Part shown: positions 31,870-41,115 of the stretch, piece by piece
Layout of the letters: every line of letters starts with the position of its first letter
Position numbering within the stretch: position 1 is the first letter of the stretch
Source of the DNA: an uncultured Christensenella sp.
GTDB taxonomy: Bacteria; Bacillota; Clostridia; Christensenellales; Borkfalkiaceae
Length of the DNA: 64,000 nt
Direction: 5' to 3'
NCBI GenBank assembly: GCA_910583545.1
Contig: CAJTXM010000002.1
Span: 117,737-181,736 of the forward strand
Program-made: the position numbers and the translations under genes
Notes under the pieces: model-generated
The model's input: the letters and a program-made list of their open reading frames with translations, nothing else
Database searches by the model: none
What the model was told of the DNA's origin: nothing

Positions 31870-32898
31870 ATGGACGTAAAAGAAAAAATCAAGCAAATCG
31901 AAAAACAGATTGAGGAAACTGTCAAGGATATAGAATCAAGTCAGACTTTGCTTGAAATCAAAATGAAATTTTTAGGCAAAACAGGCGAAATTTCTTCGCT
32001 TATGAAGAATATGCGCGACGTTCCGCCCGAAGAACGACCGAGTATGGGTAAACTTCTGAATGCGCTCAGACAGTGGACTGAAGAAAAATTCGATAAACTT
32101 GAAGCAGGGCTTAAATCTATCGAACTCAAAAAGAAATATGCCGAAGAAAAAATAGACGTAACTATGCCCGGTATTCCCGTACCCGACGGAGCGTATCATC
32201 CGAATACGCTTATAACTAACGAGCTTATTTCTATTTTCCTCGGAATGGGGTTCGAAATATTCGAAGGCCCAGAAATCGAAAACGATTATTACAATTTCAC
32301 GGCTTTGAACACACCGCAGGATCACCCGGCAAGAGATATGCAGGATACGTTCTATCTTGCGGAAAATCTCCTGCTCCGCACACAGACCTCCGCAGGACAG
32401 ATCAGAGTAATGGAAACGAAGAAACCTCCCATTAAAATCCTTTCACCGGGAAAAGTTTACCGCAGTGACGACGACGCAACCCACTCTCCTATGTTCTCGC
32501 AGATGGAAATGCTTGTAGTCGACAAGGGGCTTACTCTCTGCGATTTACAGGGAATGCTTGACGAGTTCGTCAAAAAGATTTTCGGTTCGGACGTTAAAAC
32601 AAGACTCCGTCCCTCATACTTCCCCTTTACCGAGCCTTCCGTCGAAGTTGACGTAAGCTGTTTTGAATGCGGAGGAAAAGGATGTCGCCTTTGCAAAGGC
32701 ACCGGCTGGATAGAAGTCGGAGGCGCAGGTATGGTAAACAGACGTGTTTTGGAAGGCTGCAATATCGATCCCGACGAATATACAGGCTTTGCGTTCGGTT
32801 TGGGAATAGAGAGAATTGCAATGCTGAAATACGGCATTAACAATATGAAGCTATTATTTGAAGGCGACACACGCTTTTTAAAGCAGTTCAAAGGTTAA
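31870..32898 (+). CDS. pheS: Phenylalanyl-tRNA synthetase alpha subunit
   Basis: The catalytic subunit of the alpha2-beta2 PheRS. The ATG at 31870 is chosen because TGAGG lies about 6 nt upstream and MDVKEKIKQIEKQI begins the N-terminal coiled coil; a longer frame to 31831 would run into the terminator. Class II motifs: motif 1 GMGFEIFEGPEIE, motif 2 PGKVYRSDDDATHSPMF, motif 3 FGLGIERIAML. An internal CFECGGKGCRLCKGTGW holds four cysteines, common in Firmicutes. 342 residues, normal length. It is followed 12 bp later by pheT. Confidence 0.98.
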   Translation: MDVKEKIKQIEKQIEETVKDIESSQTLLEIKMKFLGKTGEISSLMKNMRDVPPEERPSMGKLLNALRQWTEEKFDKLEAGLKSIELKKKYAEEKIDVTMPGIPVPDGAYHPNTLITNELISIFLGMGFEIFEGPEIENDYYNFTALNTPQDHPARDMQDTFYLAENLLLRTQTSAGQIRVMETKKPPIKILSPGKVYRSDDDATHSPMFSQMEMLVVDKGLTLCDLQGMLDEFVKKIFGSDVKTRLRPSYFPFTEPSVEVDVSCFECGGKGCRLCKGTGWIEVGGAGMVNRRVLEGCNIDPDEYTGFAFGLGIERIAMLKYGINNMKLLFEGDTRFLKQFKG

Positions 32899-32910
32899 AA
32901 GGAGAAAATT

Positions 32911-35319
32911 ATGAAAGCACCTTTAAGTTGGCTTAAAGATTACGTTGATATCGACGTTTCCGCAGAGGAATTACAGGCAAAGCTGTTCTCCTGCGGTTTC
33001 GAAGTCGAAGAATTATACGAATTAGGAAAAGATGTCTCCGGCGTCGTTGTCGGCGAAGTTATTGAATGTGAAAAAGTTGAAGGCACGCATCTCTCCGTTT
33101 GCAAAGTTGACTGCGGAAGTAAAGGCGTTTTTCAGATCTGTTGCGGTGCCGATAACGTAAAAGTCGGAATAAAAGCTCCCTGCGCGCTCGCAGGCGCAAC
33201 AGTTTACGCCACAGCAAAAGACCACGTTACAGTAGAAGGCGTGGTAACTATCAAAAAAGGCAAACTGCGCGGAATAGAATCCGAAGGTATGCTCTGTTCG
33301 GGAGTCGAACTCGGCGTAAACGGAGATATGTACGAAGGCGCAGATTACAACGGTCTGCTTATCCTGCCGAACGCTTTACAAAACGGCGACGACGTTAAAC
33401 ACGAATTAGGGCTTGACGATTATATTTTCGATATTGCGATAACCGCAAACCGTCCCGACTGTCAAAGCATATACGGAATCGCAAGAGAAGTTGCGGCCGT
33501 TCTCGGCAAAAAAATAAAAGAACCTGACTGCTCATATAAAGCAGTGAAAGGCAATAAAGAAATAGAAATTACAAATTCGGCGCCCGAACTCTGTTTCCGA
33601 TATATAGGACATTACGTCAAAGACGTAAAAACAGCCCCCTCTCCTGCCTGGCTTAAAAAGAAACTTGCACTATGCGGACTGCGCTCCATAAACAACGTCG
33701 TGGACATCACTAACTTTGTATTGCTTGAATTGGGACAGCCTATGCACGCATTCGATCTCAGAACGCTTGCAGGCGGTACAGTGCACATAAGACGCGCAAA
33801 AAAAGACGAAAAAATCGTCACGCTCGATAAAAACGAATTCAATCTCAATGAAGAAAATCTTGTTATTTGCGACAGTGAAAAGCCTTGCGCGCTTGCAGGA
33901 ATTATGGGCGGGCTTAACAGCGAGATTAAGGACGATACGACGGAAGTACTATTCGAATCGGCAAAATTCGCACGCGATAACGTAAGGCGCACGGCTCGCG
34001 CATTAGGACAGCACTCCGACTCTTCGGCGCTGTTTGAAAAGGGCGTAAACGAGTACACCGTAGAAATGGCGATAGAGCGTGCACTTCACCTTATGGACAA
34101 GCTCGGCTGCGGTAAAGTTACGGACGTTCACATAGACGTCACTACTGCCTATTCGAATCTTAAAGAAAAACAGCTGACAGTAAGCATTAAAAAAATAAAC
34201 GCGCTTCTTGGCATAACCGTTCCGACGGAAGAGATGCAAAAGATTTTAAAAAATCTTAATTTCAAGGTTGAAACGAACGGTGATGAAATGCTTATTACCG
34301 TGCCCCGTTACCGCGAAGATATCGACGGATATCCCGACATTGCGGAAGAAATAATAAGAATGTACGGTTACGGGCATATCGTTCCCACCTTTATCCCCAC
34401 CGCATCGGTTACGAGCGGAGGATTTACAAAAGAGCAAAAGACAGAAAACAAAATCAAAGATTTACTTGTAAGCAAGGGCTTATTCGAAATATCAAGTTAT
34501 TCTTTCATTTCCGAAAAAGATTTTGATATTCTCAATTTTCCATCCGACTGTGCGGAAAGAAAAGCAATTAAAATTTTGAATCCCATAAGTGAAGATCTGT
34601 CGGTTATGCGCACCACGCTTGCCCCGTCTATGGTGAACGTCATAGTCAGAAATTTAAGACGGGGAAATTTAAACGGAAGACTTTTCGAACTTGCTAAAAT
34701 TTACGCTGCAAACGAAATTCCCGTCAAGAATTTTCCGAACGAGATGAAAATGCTGAGTTTGGGTATGTGGGGCAACTGTACCTTCTTCCACCTCAAAGGC
34801 ATTATCGAAAGTCTTGCAGAACACCTTAATATGAAATTCGAATACAAACCTTCCGAAAAACCTTTCCTCCACCCCGGCAAAACGGCAAAAATTATATGCC
34901 ATGGCGAAGATATCGGATATTTCGGCATACTTGCGCCGACCGTCTCGGAAAGCCTTGCGATAGACAGAATTGTCGCAATCGGCGAAATAGATTACGGTAA
35001 ACTGATAACGCTCGCTAAACCATTCAGATATAATCCTCTGCCGAAGTTCACAGAATTTACGCGCGATCTTGCTCTTGTATGCGACTGTTCGATAAGTTCG
35101 GGCGAAATAGAAAAAGAAATCTATTCGGCGTGCAAATATGTTTCCGACGTGCACCTGTTCGATATCTATGCAGGCGAGCAAATCGGCAAAGATAAAAAAA
35201 GTATGGCGTACAGTGTAACATTTACTCCGAAAGACGAGCCTATCGACGATAAAATTGACGGATTTGTTAAAAAAATATTGAATAATCTGAAATTCAAGCT
35301 TAATATAACGCTCAGATAA
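32911..35319 (+). CDS. pheT: Phenylalanyl-tRNA synthetase beta subunit
   Basis: The 802-residue beta chain of PheRS carries the N-terminal tRNA-binding OB fold (GVVVGEVIECEKVEGTHLSVCKVD, core VIECEKVEGTHLSVCKV), the editing B3/B4 domain with the HAFDLRTL motif, B5 domains, a catalytic-like fold and the C-terminal anticodon-binding domain (FTRDLALVCD...FTPKDEPI). AGGAG precedes the ATG by about 8 nt. It is co-transcribed with pheS under T-box control and ends at an intrinsic terminator. Confidence 0.98.
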   Translation: MKAPLSWLKDYVDIDVSAEELQAKLFSCGFEVEELYELGKDVSGVVVGEVIECEKVEGTHLSVCKVDCGSKGVFQICCGADNVKVGIKAPCALAGATVYATAKDHVTVEGVVTIKKGKLRGIESEGMLCSGVELGVNGDMYEGADYNGLLILPNALQNGDDVKHELGLDDYIFDIAITANRPDCQSIYGIAREVAAVLGKKIKEPDCSYKAVKGNKEIEITNSAPELCFRYIGHYVKDVKTAPSPAWLKKKLALCGLRSINNVVDITNFVLLELGQPMHAFDLRTLAGGTVHIRRAKKDEKIVTLDKNEFNLNEENLVICDSEKPCALAGIMGGLNSEIKDDTTEVLFESAKFARDNVRRTARALGQHSDSSALFEKGVNEYTVEMAIERALHLMDKLGCGKVTDVHIDVTTAYSNLKEKQLTVSIKKINALLGITVPTEEMQKILKNLNFKVETNGDEMLITVPRYREDIDGYPDIAEEIIRMYGYGHIVPTFIPTASVTSGGFTKEQKTENKIKDLLVSKGLFEISSYSFISEKDFDILNFPSDCAERKAIKILNPISEDLSVMRTTLAPSMVNVIVRNLRRGNLNGRLFELAKIYAANEIPVKNFPNEMKMLSLGMWGNCTFFHLKGIIESLAEHLNMKFEYKPSEKPFLHPGKTAKIICHGEDIGYFGILAPTVSESLAIDRIVAIGEIDYGKLITLAKPFRYNPLPKFTEFTRDLALVCDCSISSGEIEKEIYSACKYVSDVHLFDIYAGEQIGKDKKSMAYSVTFTPKDEPIDDKIDGFVKKILNNLKFKLNITLR

Positions 35320-35320
35320 A

Positions 35321-35350
35321 AGAAAAGCTCACTTATTCGTGGGCTTTTCT
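35321..35350 (+). terminator. Terminator of pheST
   Basis: agaaaagctcac pairs with gtgggcttttct (one U-G wobble) around a 6-nt loop, directly after the pheT stop codon. Confidence 0.85.
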
Positions 35351-35383
35351 ACACTTTGTAGAGTGAAATCAACACATTCTTCG

Positions 35384-35412
35384 TTGCACTCTTTCCCCAT
35401 CAGTTGTAGAAT
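35384..35412 (+). promoter_or_regulatory. Promoter of the membrane XRE regulator
   Basis: TTGCAC (35384-35389), 17 bp, TAGAAT (35407-35412). Confidence 0.7.
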
Positions 35413-35445
35413 TTAAACAGATAATTTAATTTTACGGAGGTCGAA

Positions 35446-36870
35446 ATGGCAAAACAGACGGCAGGTGAATTTCTGGCTATGCTCAGAAAAGCTCACGGTT
35501 ATACGCAAAGTGAAATAGCCGAAAAACTTAATATATCTGACAGAACTCTTTCAAGTTGGGAAACGGACAGAACGATGCCCGACCTGCTGTTACTGCCTGC
35601 GCTTGCAGATCTGTACGGCGTAACAGTCGATGAAATTTTGCGCGGAGAGCGGTCGGAGAAATCAGGCAACACAATAAGCAAAAATGCACTGATTGCTGCG
35701 AGAAAAAATAACTACGGAAAATTTATTTCGCAATCAACGCTTATTGCCGGAATTGCAATAATAGGTTCTTTTATTCTTTTGCTGACTTCCGTCATTCTTC
35801 CCTTCACCGTGTCGCCCTTATGGCTCGATATCCTGCTCGGAGTTTTCGGCGGAGTCAGCATTGCCGTAAGCTTAGTGCTTTTGTTCTATTTCGAATACCG
35901 GCTGCGAATCAAAGAAGGTATTATATTAAAAGAAGATCTGACGCAGGAAAATAAACAGCTTCTTTTATCGTCAAAAAGAAAAATTATCAGCTTCACTCTT
36001 ATCATATCGCTTATTCTCGCGCTCGTAATATTCATTCTTGTAATGGAACTGATATTTCTGTGGCTCTATCTTCTTCCGTTTATACTGCTAATTATATATT
36101 CCGTAACAGGACTCGCGTTGTTTATTTTTTCTTTGATTTACCGCAAAGTAAATATAATCAATTTAGGTACCGAAGAACAAATCGGCGTTTTAAAAACAAA
36201 TAGAAAATATGCTTTAAAGGTTTACGGATTAGGAACAATACCTGCTGTGGTGCTATTGCTTATCTGTACTGTGTGCTGTATATTTTTGCAGGTAACGGAA
36301 ACCGCTTACTTCGAAAGTAAAGATTTTAATGCGTTCCGCGACAATACACAAACTCTTACTATTAATCAAGGAGACACTGCTGTTAATTACTATAACTATT
36401 CGGCAGGCGATTACGTTCTTCAATTTCCTGAAAATCCGCAAGAAGATACTTTTTACGAATTGAACGAAAACGGAATATACGGAAAAAAAGCGGTGAAAAA
36501 CGCCTGGAACTTGTATTATAAATACAATGACGAATATAGAGATATTAAAACAGTGCTGATAATGAAACTGAACGGCAATGAATTTGTGAACGTGCGTTAT
36601 TCAAGATTCTTTAACTTTGTTTTAAATTCAGGCGATGACTATTATTCATATAATAACGTAAAACTTACTATAAACGAAAAATTTTGGGGAGAGCAGGAAA
36701 TTCAGGAAAGTTTCAAATATAAAAAAGGAAAATACGGTTTCTATGAATGGGTTTATAACGATTATACCTCATTTATGCTCGTAATTACCTTAGTTTCAGT
36801 ATACGCGACGTATTTTATAACGACTGTAATTTACTTCGTAAAACAGAAAAAAATTAAATACGAGTTTTAA
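35446..36870 (+). CDS. Membrane-anchored XRE-family regulator
   Basis: A 474-residue protein. Residues 6-62 are a Cro/CI helix-turn-helix (YTQSEIAEKLNISDRTLSSWETDR core, followed by PDLLLLPALADLYGVTVDEIL). The remainder is a membrane domain with helices at about 100-120, 126-150, 180-203, 205-232 and 262-286, an extracytoplasmic Tyr/Asn-rich region of about 150 residues, and a last helix at about 440-462. It may act as a one-component sensor that binds DNA at the membrane. GGAGG precedes the ATG and a promoter lies upstream. The gene is single, between two terminators. Target and signal are unknown; the neighbouring ABC-F gene has its own attenuator. Confidence 0.8.
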   Translation: MAKQTAGEFLAMLRKAHGYTQSEIAEKLNISDRTLSSWETDRTMPDLLLLPALADLYGVTVDEILRGERSEKSGNTISKNALIAARKNNYGKFISQSTLIAGIAIIGSFILLLTSVILPFTVSPLWLDILLGVFGGVSIAVSLVLLFYFEYRLRIKEGIILKEDLTQENKQLLLSSKRKIISFTLIISLILALVIFILVMELIFLWLYLLPFILLIIYSVTGLALFIFSLIYRKVNIINLGTEEQIGVLKTNRKYALKVYGLGTIPAVVLLLICTVCCIFLQVTETAYFESKDFNAFRDNTQTLTINQGDTAVNYYNYSAGDYVLQFPENPQEDTFYELNENGIYGKKAVKNAWNLYYKYNDEYRDIKTVLIMKLNGNEFVNVRYSRFFNFVLNSGDDYYSYNNVKLTINEKFWGEQEIQESFKYKKGKYGFYEWVYNDYTSFMLVITLVSVYATYFITTVIYFVKQKKIKYEF

Positions 36871-36875
36871 ACAGT

Positions 36876-36905
36876 ATTTCTGCCTGCTTTTTTGCAGGCA
36901 GAAAT
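36876..36905. terminator. Bidirectional terminator
   Basis: atttctgcctgc pairs with gcaggcagaaat, followed by six Ts; it lies between the convergent XRE-membrane and ABC-F genes. Confidence 0.9.
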
Positions 36906-36908
36906 TTT

Positions 36909-38411
36909 TTATAATTCCGTTAGACGTTTATCTTTTAAAATATAGACCTTATCGCACACTTCCTCTACATACTTCAAATCGTGTGAGACACTAATGATCG
37001 CTCCTCCGAAATTTTTTAGCGCATTACATACAACGGGCGCAGACGTGGGAGAAAAGTTTCGCGTCGGTTCATCAAGTAAAAGAACGTTGCTTTTGTCAAG
37101 CACCATTTTAAGGTATATTATTTTTGCCTGCTGGCCTCCGCTGAGATTCCCCGTTTTTGAAATCATCTCGTCCGCTTTAAAATTCAGATTGCCGAGATAC
37201 TGTCTTATGAGTGAGATGTTTTCACCGAAAGGCGAAAGATATTCAAGCGGAGTTGCATTAAAATCGATTGCTTCTGAATATTCCTGCGGCATATAGGAGC
37301 ACTTGATGTCATTTCTTTTTTTCAAGACTTGCCATATTCTTTTTAATAAAGTTGTTTTTCCTGTGCCGTTTTCGCCTATAATCGCTATCTTAGCATTTCC
37401 GACTACTTTCAATTCTATATTTTCCGCAAGTATTTTTTCACCGGCATTAAGCTTATCCTCTTTGAAATCTAAAACTATCTTTCCGTTGGGAACAGTTATA
37501 TCATACGGAAAAAAGGTAATGATAGCGTTTTCCCTGTCGGGTATTTCGATAAAATTTTCCTTATCTTTTTCAAAACGCTCTTTCTGCGAGATAACTGATT
37601 TCATTTTCTTTTTCAAAAGTCTTCCGCCGTGCGGATCGTTTCTTGAAATACTTTTTTGTTCGTGGTTTACTCTTTCGTAAATCTGTTGCCAACGTTTATA
37701 ACGCTTATCGTACTCTTCACGCTGTTTAAGCGCAATCTGCGTCTGTCTGTTCAAATTTGACTCACTGTAAGACAAATAATCACTGTATCCGCCCTGAAAC
37801 ACTGTCACCTTGCTTCTTGTCTTTTTAATAAGCTGTTCGACGTGAATAACGTTTTCCGCAATGTCCTCCAAAAGCAATCTGTCGTGCGAAACGAACAAAA
37901 CAGAAAGTTTACAGTTTTTCAAAAAATCTTTAAGCCAGATCAAAGAGCTGTAATCGATATCGTTTGACGGCTCGTCTAAAAGCAGAATATCGGGATTTTT
38001 GCAAAGAAGTTTGAAAAGTCTCAATTTAATTCTTTCTCCGCCCGAAAGCGTGTTGAGTTTCTGCTCCGAAAATACAATATCCTGCGACAATTTCATATTT
38101 TTTAAAAGGCGCATATTTTCATACACCGCAACACCGTCAAGATATTCCATAACGGTTTTATTCAATTCTTTGCCGTCAAGAAATTGCGGAAGATAAGCCG
38201 ACGCTCCGTCTTTTATCGCCTGACCCGAAACTTCGCAGTATTCCGATACAGACTGCGGATCATAGATAAATTTGAGCAACGTCGATTTTCCGTCGCCTTC
38301 TTCGCCGATAACCGCGCATTTAACACCTCTTTGCAAAGTGTAATTCAGATTTTCAAAAAGAAAATTACCGTTCTTTTTAAGTTTGATATTTATGTTTTTA
38401 AGTTGAAGCAT
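36909..38411 (-). CDS. ABC-F ATPase, probable ribosome-protection or translation factor
   Basis: A 500-residue soluble protein with two ABC modules and no membrane domain. Domain 1: Walker A GEEGDGKST (36-44), signature LSGGERIKLRL, Walker B LLLDEPSND. Domain 2: GENGTGKTT, LSGGQQAKI, LLLDEPTRNF. A charged, helical inter-domain linker (about residues 190-290, rich in Lys, Arg, Gln) corresponds to the P-site tRNA-interaction motif. ABC-F proteins bind the ribosomal E site; the antibiotic-resistance types dislodge macrolides, lincosamides, streptogramins or pleuromutilins. The resistance assignment is inferred from the leader, which has the layout of drug-responsive attenuators. GGGAGG precedes the ATG. 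Confidence 0.85.
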   Translation of the reverse strand: MLQLKNINIKLKKNGNFLFENLNYTLQRGVKCAVIGEEGDGKSTLLKFIYDPQSVSEYCEVSGQAIKDGASAYLPQFLDGKELNKTVMEYLDGVAVYENMRLLKNMKLSQDIVFSEQKLNTLSGGERIKLRLFKLLCKNPDILLLDEPSNDIDYSSLIWLKDFLKNCKLSVLFVSHDRLLLEDIAENVIHVEQLIKKTRSKVTVFQGGYSDYLSYSESNLNRQTQIALKQREEYDKRYKRWQQIYERVNHEQKSISRNDPHGGRLLKKKMKSVISQKERFEKDKENFIEIPDRENAIITFFPYDITVPNGKIVLDFKEDKLNAGEKILAENIELKVVGNAKIAIIGENGTGKTTLLKRIWQVLKKRNDIKCSYMPQEYSEAIDFNATPLEYLSPFGENISLIRQYLGNLNFKADEMISKTGNLSGGQQAKIIYLKMVLDKSNVLLLDEPTRNFSPTSAPVVCNALKNFGGAIISVSHDLKYVEEVCDKVYILKDKRLTEL

Positions 38412-38424
38412 TTAAAACCTCCCA

Positions 38425-38577
38425 TAAAAAAATTGTCCGTTTGCGAAATAAACGCAAACGGAATTTGTGTGTAAAATATATAGTTTTTTCGGGTATGAAA
38501 AAAAGTAATCCATTTACGGCAGTTACCTGCTATTAAATTAATGAATTACTTAATGTACATTCCTCACCTCGAAAATT
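38425..38577 (-). promoter_or_regulatory. Ribosome-responsive attenuator of the ABC-F gene
   Basis: From the predicted start at about 38577 the leader holds: a strong SD (GAGGTGAGG, 38562-38570) and a 4-codon ORF; a first terminator, AAGTAATTCATT (38540-38551) paired with AATGGATTACTT (38503-38514, one G-U) followed by eight Us; and a second, CCGTTTGCG (38453-38461) paired with CGCAAACGG (38437-38445) followed by a U-run just before the ABC-F SD. The 5' arm of terminator 1 overlaps the end of the leader ORF, so a ribosome stalled there would block it. Confidence 0.8.
38546..38560 (-). CDS. Leader peptide of the ABC-F attenuator (4 codons)
   Basis: ATG TAC ATT AAG TAA, encoding MYIK, with the SD GAGGTG 4 nt upstream of the start. 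Its last codons form the 5' arm of the first leader terminator. Very short uORFs of this kind precede several ABC-F and erm-type resistance genes and sense ribosome stalling. Confidence 0.7.
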   Translation of the reverse strand: MYIK

Positions 38578-38583
38578 TTCTTA

Positions 38584-38612
38584 ATTATATCCCAAAATAA
38601 AAATGTTGTCAA
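38584..38612 (-). promoter_or_regulatory. Consensus promoter of the ABC-F leader
   Basis: Minus strand: TTGACA (38607-38612), 17 bp, TATAAT (38584-38589): perfect match, directly after the yunB stop codon. Confidence 0.92.
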
Positions 38613-39275
38613 CTACTTTTTAGGCACTAAAACTCCGTTCTCTCCAGACATTGAAGCTTGCAGATACACGTCGGGAATTTTACCCGTTATCACGCTTTCG
38701 CATATCAGCACTTCGATGGTAGAAGCGAGGTTTGTACTTTTGGACGGAAGTATAATCGAGATGTCGGAAACAATTTCAAGGTACAGTGAATGAAGCGTCT
38801 GATTGATTCCCGCCTGTCTGAATTTGGATACAAATCGGCATTCAACGTTGCTTATAGGAATTATCTTTATATTTATTTTCTGTCCGAAACCTGCCAGAGC
38901 TTCTATTCCCGTTAGCGCGCCTATGGGAACCATAATCCCCTCTGCGCTCATCTTCGTAAGGTTTTCCTGAGAAAGATAAGCAGTGTCCCTTGCAATTCGG
39001 TTGATTTTAAGACTGTCTGTCGTAATAGACGTTACGTTTCCGTCACTGTCCCTCACGATACTGATCAAATCATCATAGCGCATTGCGTCGTTTAACGTAT
39101 AGTAAATCGCGTCGTTCACGGCAACTGTAGTTATCGAGCGAATAGTCGCTTCGCTTATCGAGATCAGCACCTTTGTAACGTTTCGCTGAAAATACACCAA
39201 AGTGCCGATTGTCAATAGACATATCAGCACAAAAATAATTTTAAAGCGCTTGAACTTGCGGTTTTTCTTTGCCAT
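38613..39275 (-). CDS. yunB: Sporulation protein YunB
   Basis: A 220-residue protein with a basic N-terminus, one membrane helix at about residues 12-30, and an extracytoplasmic domain ending in the typical YunB region (LYLEIVSDISIILPSKS and C-terminal VYLQASMSGENG). In Bacillus YunB is made in the mother cell under sigma-E and is needed for proper spore formation; its molecular role is not known. It lies 14 bp downstream of spoVAE, probably in the same transcript, which groups it with the spore DPA-channel genes. Confidence 0.88.
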   Translation of the reverse strand: MAKKNRKFKRFKIIFVLICLLTIGTLVYFQRNVTKVLISISEATIRSITTVAVNDAIYYTLNDAMRYDDLISIVRDSDGNVTSITTDSLKINRIARDTAYLSQENLTKMSAEGIMVPIGALTGIEALAGFGQKINIKIIPISNVECRFVSKFRQAGINQTLHSLYLEIVSDISIILPSKSTNLASTIEVLICESVITGKIPDVYLQASMSGENGVLVPKK

Positions 39276-39288
39276 ACAATATTGTATG

Positions 39289-39672
39289 TCAGCTGCGCTT
39301 CGTTCTTGATTTAAAAATTAAAGACATTATAAAAGCAAACACCACGGCGGCCGTAACTCCTGCGCTTGCCGCCGAGAGCGCACCCGTTACCGCGTAGAAA
39401 AGTCCTTTCTCCGCACCGCGCATTGCACCGTTTGCAAGCAAATATCCAAAGCCCGAAATCGGCACGGTAGCGCCTGCGCCGGCGAAGTCAACGAGCGGTT
39501 GATATAAACCTATTGCCGTCAATACTACGCCTGCAAGCATAAAATAGACCAGAATTTTACCTGCCGTCAAATCGGTAAAATTGATAATAAACTGTGCTAT
39601 AAGACATATTCCTCCGCCTACGGCAAAAGCTTTTAAATATGCCAAAGCAATGATTAAGATTTCCTGTCCCAT
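39289..39672 (-). CDS. spoVAE: Stage V sporulation protein AE (SpoVAE)
   Basis: A small membrane subunit of the SpoVA channel, which moves Ca-dipicolinic acid into the forespore and out during germination. About four helices in 127 residues, with LAYLKAFAVGGGICLIAQ near the N-terminus and VPISGFGYLLANGAMRGA in the centre (ISGFG core) shared with SpoVAC. The ATG at 39672 is preferred to 39690 because GGAG lies 7 nt upstream and the spoVAD stop codon is at 39674-39676. Order spoVAC-AD-AE is conserved in spore formers. Confidence 0.95.
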   Translation of the reverse strand: MGQEILIIALAYLKAFAVGGGICLIAQFIINFTDLTAGKILVYFMLAGVVLTAIGLYQPLVDFAGAGATVPISGFGYLLANGAMRGAEKGLFYAVTGALSAASAGVTAAVVFAFIMSLIFKSRTKRS

Positions 39673-39673
39673 A

Positions 39674-40666
39674 TTATAACTCCATTTCAACCACGTGACT
39701 TATACAGGGAATACTTTCGCCCTGCCCCGAGGAAACGGTTGAAAGTAAAGCGCCCGTAGCGGCAAATAAGATGCGCTTATACAGCCCTGCCTGCATTTTT
39801 GTCAGTACGTAAGAATTTAACACGGTAGCCGAACATCCCGCTCCGCTGCCGCCCTGAAACTCGTTTTCCACAACCTTGTAAATTATTTCTCCGCAGTCAA
39901 CGTGAACCTTAGAAATATCAAATCCTTTTTCCCAGCATAAGTCTTTAACTATACGGCTTCCCAAAGCGCCCAAATCACCCGTAAGTATCATATCGTAATC
40001 GTCAGACTGAGTGCCCGTATCTTTTAAATGCTGCATGATAGAATCCGCCGCCGCAGGAGCCATTGCCGCGCCCATATTGTTGACGTCTGTCACACCGAAG
40101 TCACAGACTTTACCCATAGTAGCACTCACTATTTTTATTTTTCCGCTTTTGCCTATCATACAGCTACCTGCACCCGTAACCGTCCATTGTGACTGCGGAG
40201 GCCGCGTACAGCCGAGTTCAAGAGGATATCTGTACTGCCTTTCCGCGGACGCAAAGTGACTTCCCGTTGCGGCAACTGCGCGTTTGACGTAACCTGCATT
40301 GACAAGCATGGCCCCGAGCATTATGCTTTCAGACATAGTAGAACAAGCCGAATAAACGCCTAAAAAAGGTATATCGTAATCCCTTGCCGCGAAGCTTGCG
40401 GAAATAATCTGATTCAAAAGATCGCCCGATATAAGAACGTCGACGTCTTTTTCGGTCATTCCGCGCTTTTCAATGCACTGTAAAATCGCAGTTGTAAGCA
40501 TTTTGCACTCGGCTTTTTCATAAGTACTTTCACCGTACATATCGTCGTCAAGCGCAATATCAGCATATTGACCTATTATCCCCTCTTTTTCTTTACTTCC
40601 GCATACAGCTGAAAAAGATTCGATACAAGGTTTATTTTTAAAAAATACCGTATTACCTTTTTTCAT
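39674..40666 (-). CDS. spoVAD: Stage V sporulation protein AD (SpoVAD)
   Basis: The soluble, thiolase-fold subunit of the SpoVA complex that binds dipicolinic acid on the forespore inner membrane. The real start is the ATG at 40666 (MKKGNTVFFKNKP), which overlaps the spoVAC stop codon as TAATG; the open frame extends further upstream, but only inside spoVAC. Family features include GVYSACSTMSES near residue 110, the C-terminal GGSGAGCSA and CGEIIY. 330 residues, the normal length. Confidence 0.96.
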   Translation of the reverse strand: MKKGNTVFFKNKPCIESFSAVCGSKEKEGIIGQYADIALDDDMYGESTYEKAECKMLTTAILQCIEKRGMTEKDVDVLISGDLLNQIISASFAARDYDIPFLGVYSACSTMSESIMLGAMLVNAGYVKRAVAATGSHFASAERQYRYPLELGCTRPPQSQWTVTGAGSCMIGKSGKIKIVSATMGKVCDFGVTDVNNMGAAMAPAAADSIMQHLKDTGTQSDDYDMILTGDLGALGSRIVKDLCWEKGFDISKVHVDCGEIIYKVVENEFQGGSGAGCSATVLNSYVLTKMQAGLYKRILFAATGALLSTVSSGQGESIPCISHVVEMEL

Positions 40667-41115
40667 TATATAAAATAATATATCAGACCTACGATGACGC
40701 CGGAAAATACTCCGAATACGACAATAGCGCCTGCAACCGTGAACATCTTTGCAGCCATACCGTAAATCCAACCCTCCGTTTTAAATTCGATTGCAGGCGA
40801 AGTTACGCTATTTGCGAATCCCGTAATCGGCACTATCGAGCCGGCTCCCGCATATCTTCCTATTCTGTCGTACACTCCTAAACCCGTTAAAAGACAGCCC
40901 AAAAAAATCAGAACTACTGACGTGGTACCGGCAAGCTCGTCACCCGACAGTCCGATATATTCAAGCATAAATCTGATAAACTGACCGATACAGCAAATCA
41001 ATCCGCCTACGCCGAATGCAGAAAGACAGTTTTTGAAGTGCTGTGTGGGCGGATCCTGTGATTTAATATAATTGAGATAATTACTGTTAAAATTTTCAGT
41101 TGTCTTTCCTGTCAT
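40666..41115 (-). CDS. spoVAC: Stage V sporulation protein AC (SpoVAC)
   Basis: A membrane subunit of the SpoVA DPA channel, proposed to be mechanosensitive during germination. 149 residues with four helices; CLSAFGVGGLICCIGQF and IVPITGFANSVTSPAIEFKTEG (core VPITGFANSV) are diagnostic. GGAGGGG lies 6 nt upstream of the ATG. It is coupled to spoVAD by a TAATG overlap. A possible 32-residue ORF overlaps its first 20 bases in another frame. Confidence 0.96.
   Translation of the reverse strand: MTGKTTENFNSNYLNYIKSQDPPTQHFKNCLSAFGVGGLICCIGQFIRFMLEYIGLSGDELAGTTSVVLIFLGCLLTGLGVYDRIGRYAGAGSIVPITGFANSVTSPAIEFKTEGWIYGMAAKMFTVAGAIVVFGVFSGVIVGLIYYFI

Noticed and set aside
40667..40771. Longer N-terminus for SpoVAD
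   Set aside because: The extension is only spoVAC sequence read in another frame; the family starts at MKKGNT with a TAATG overlap.
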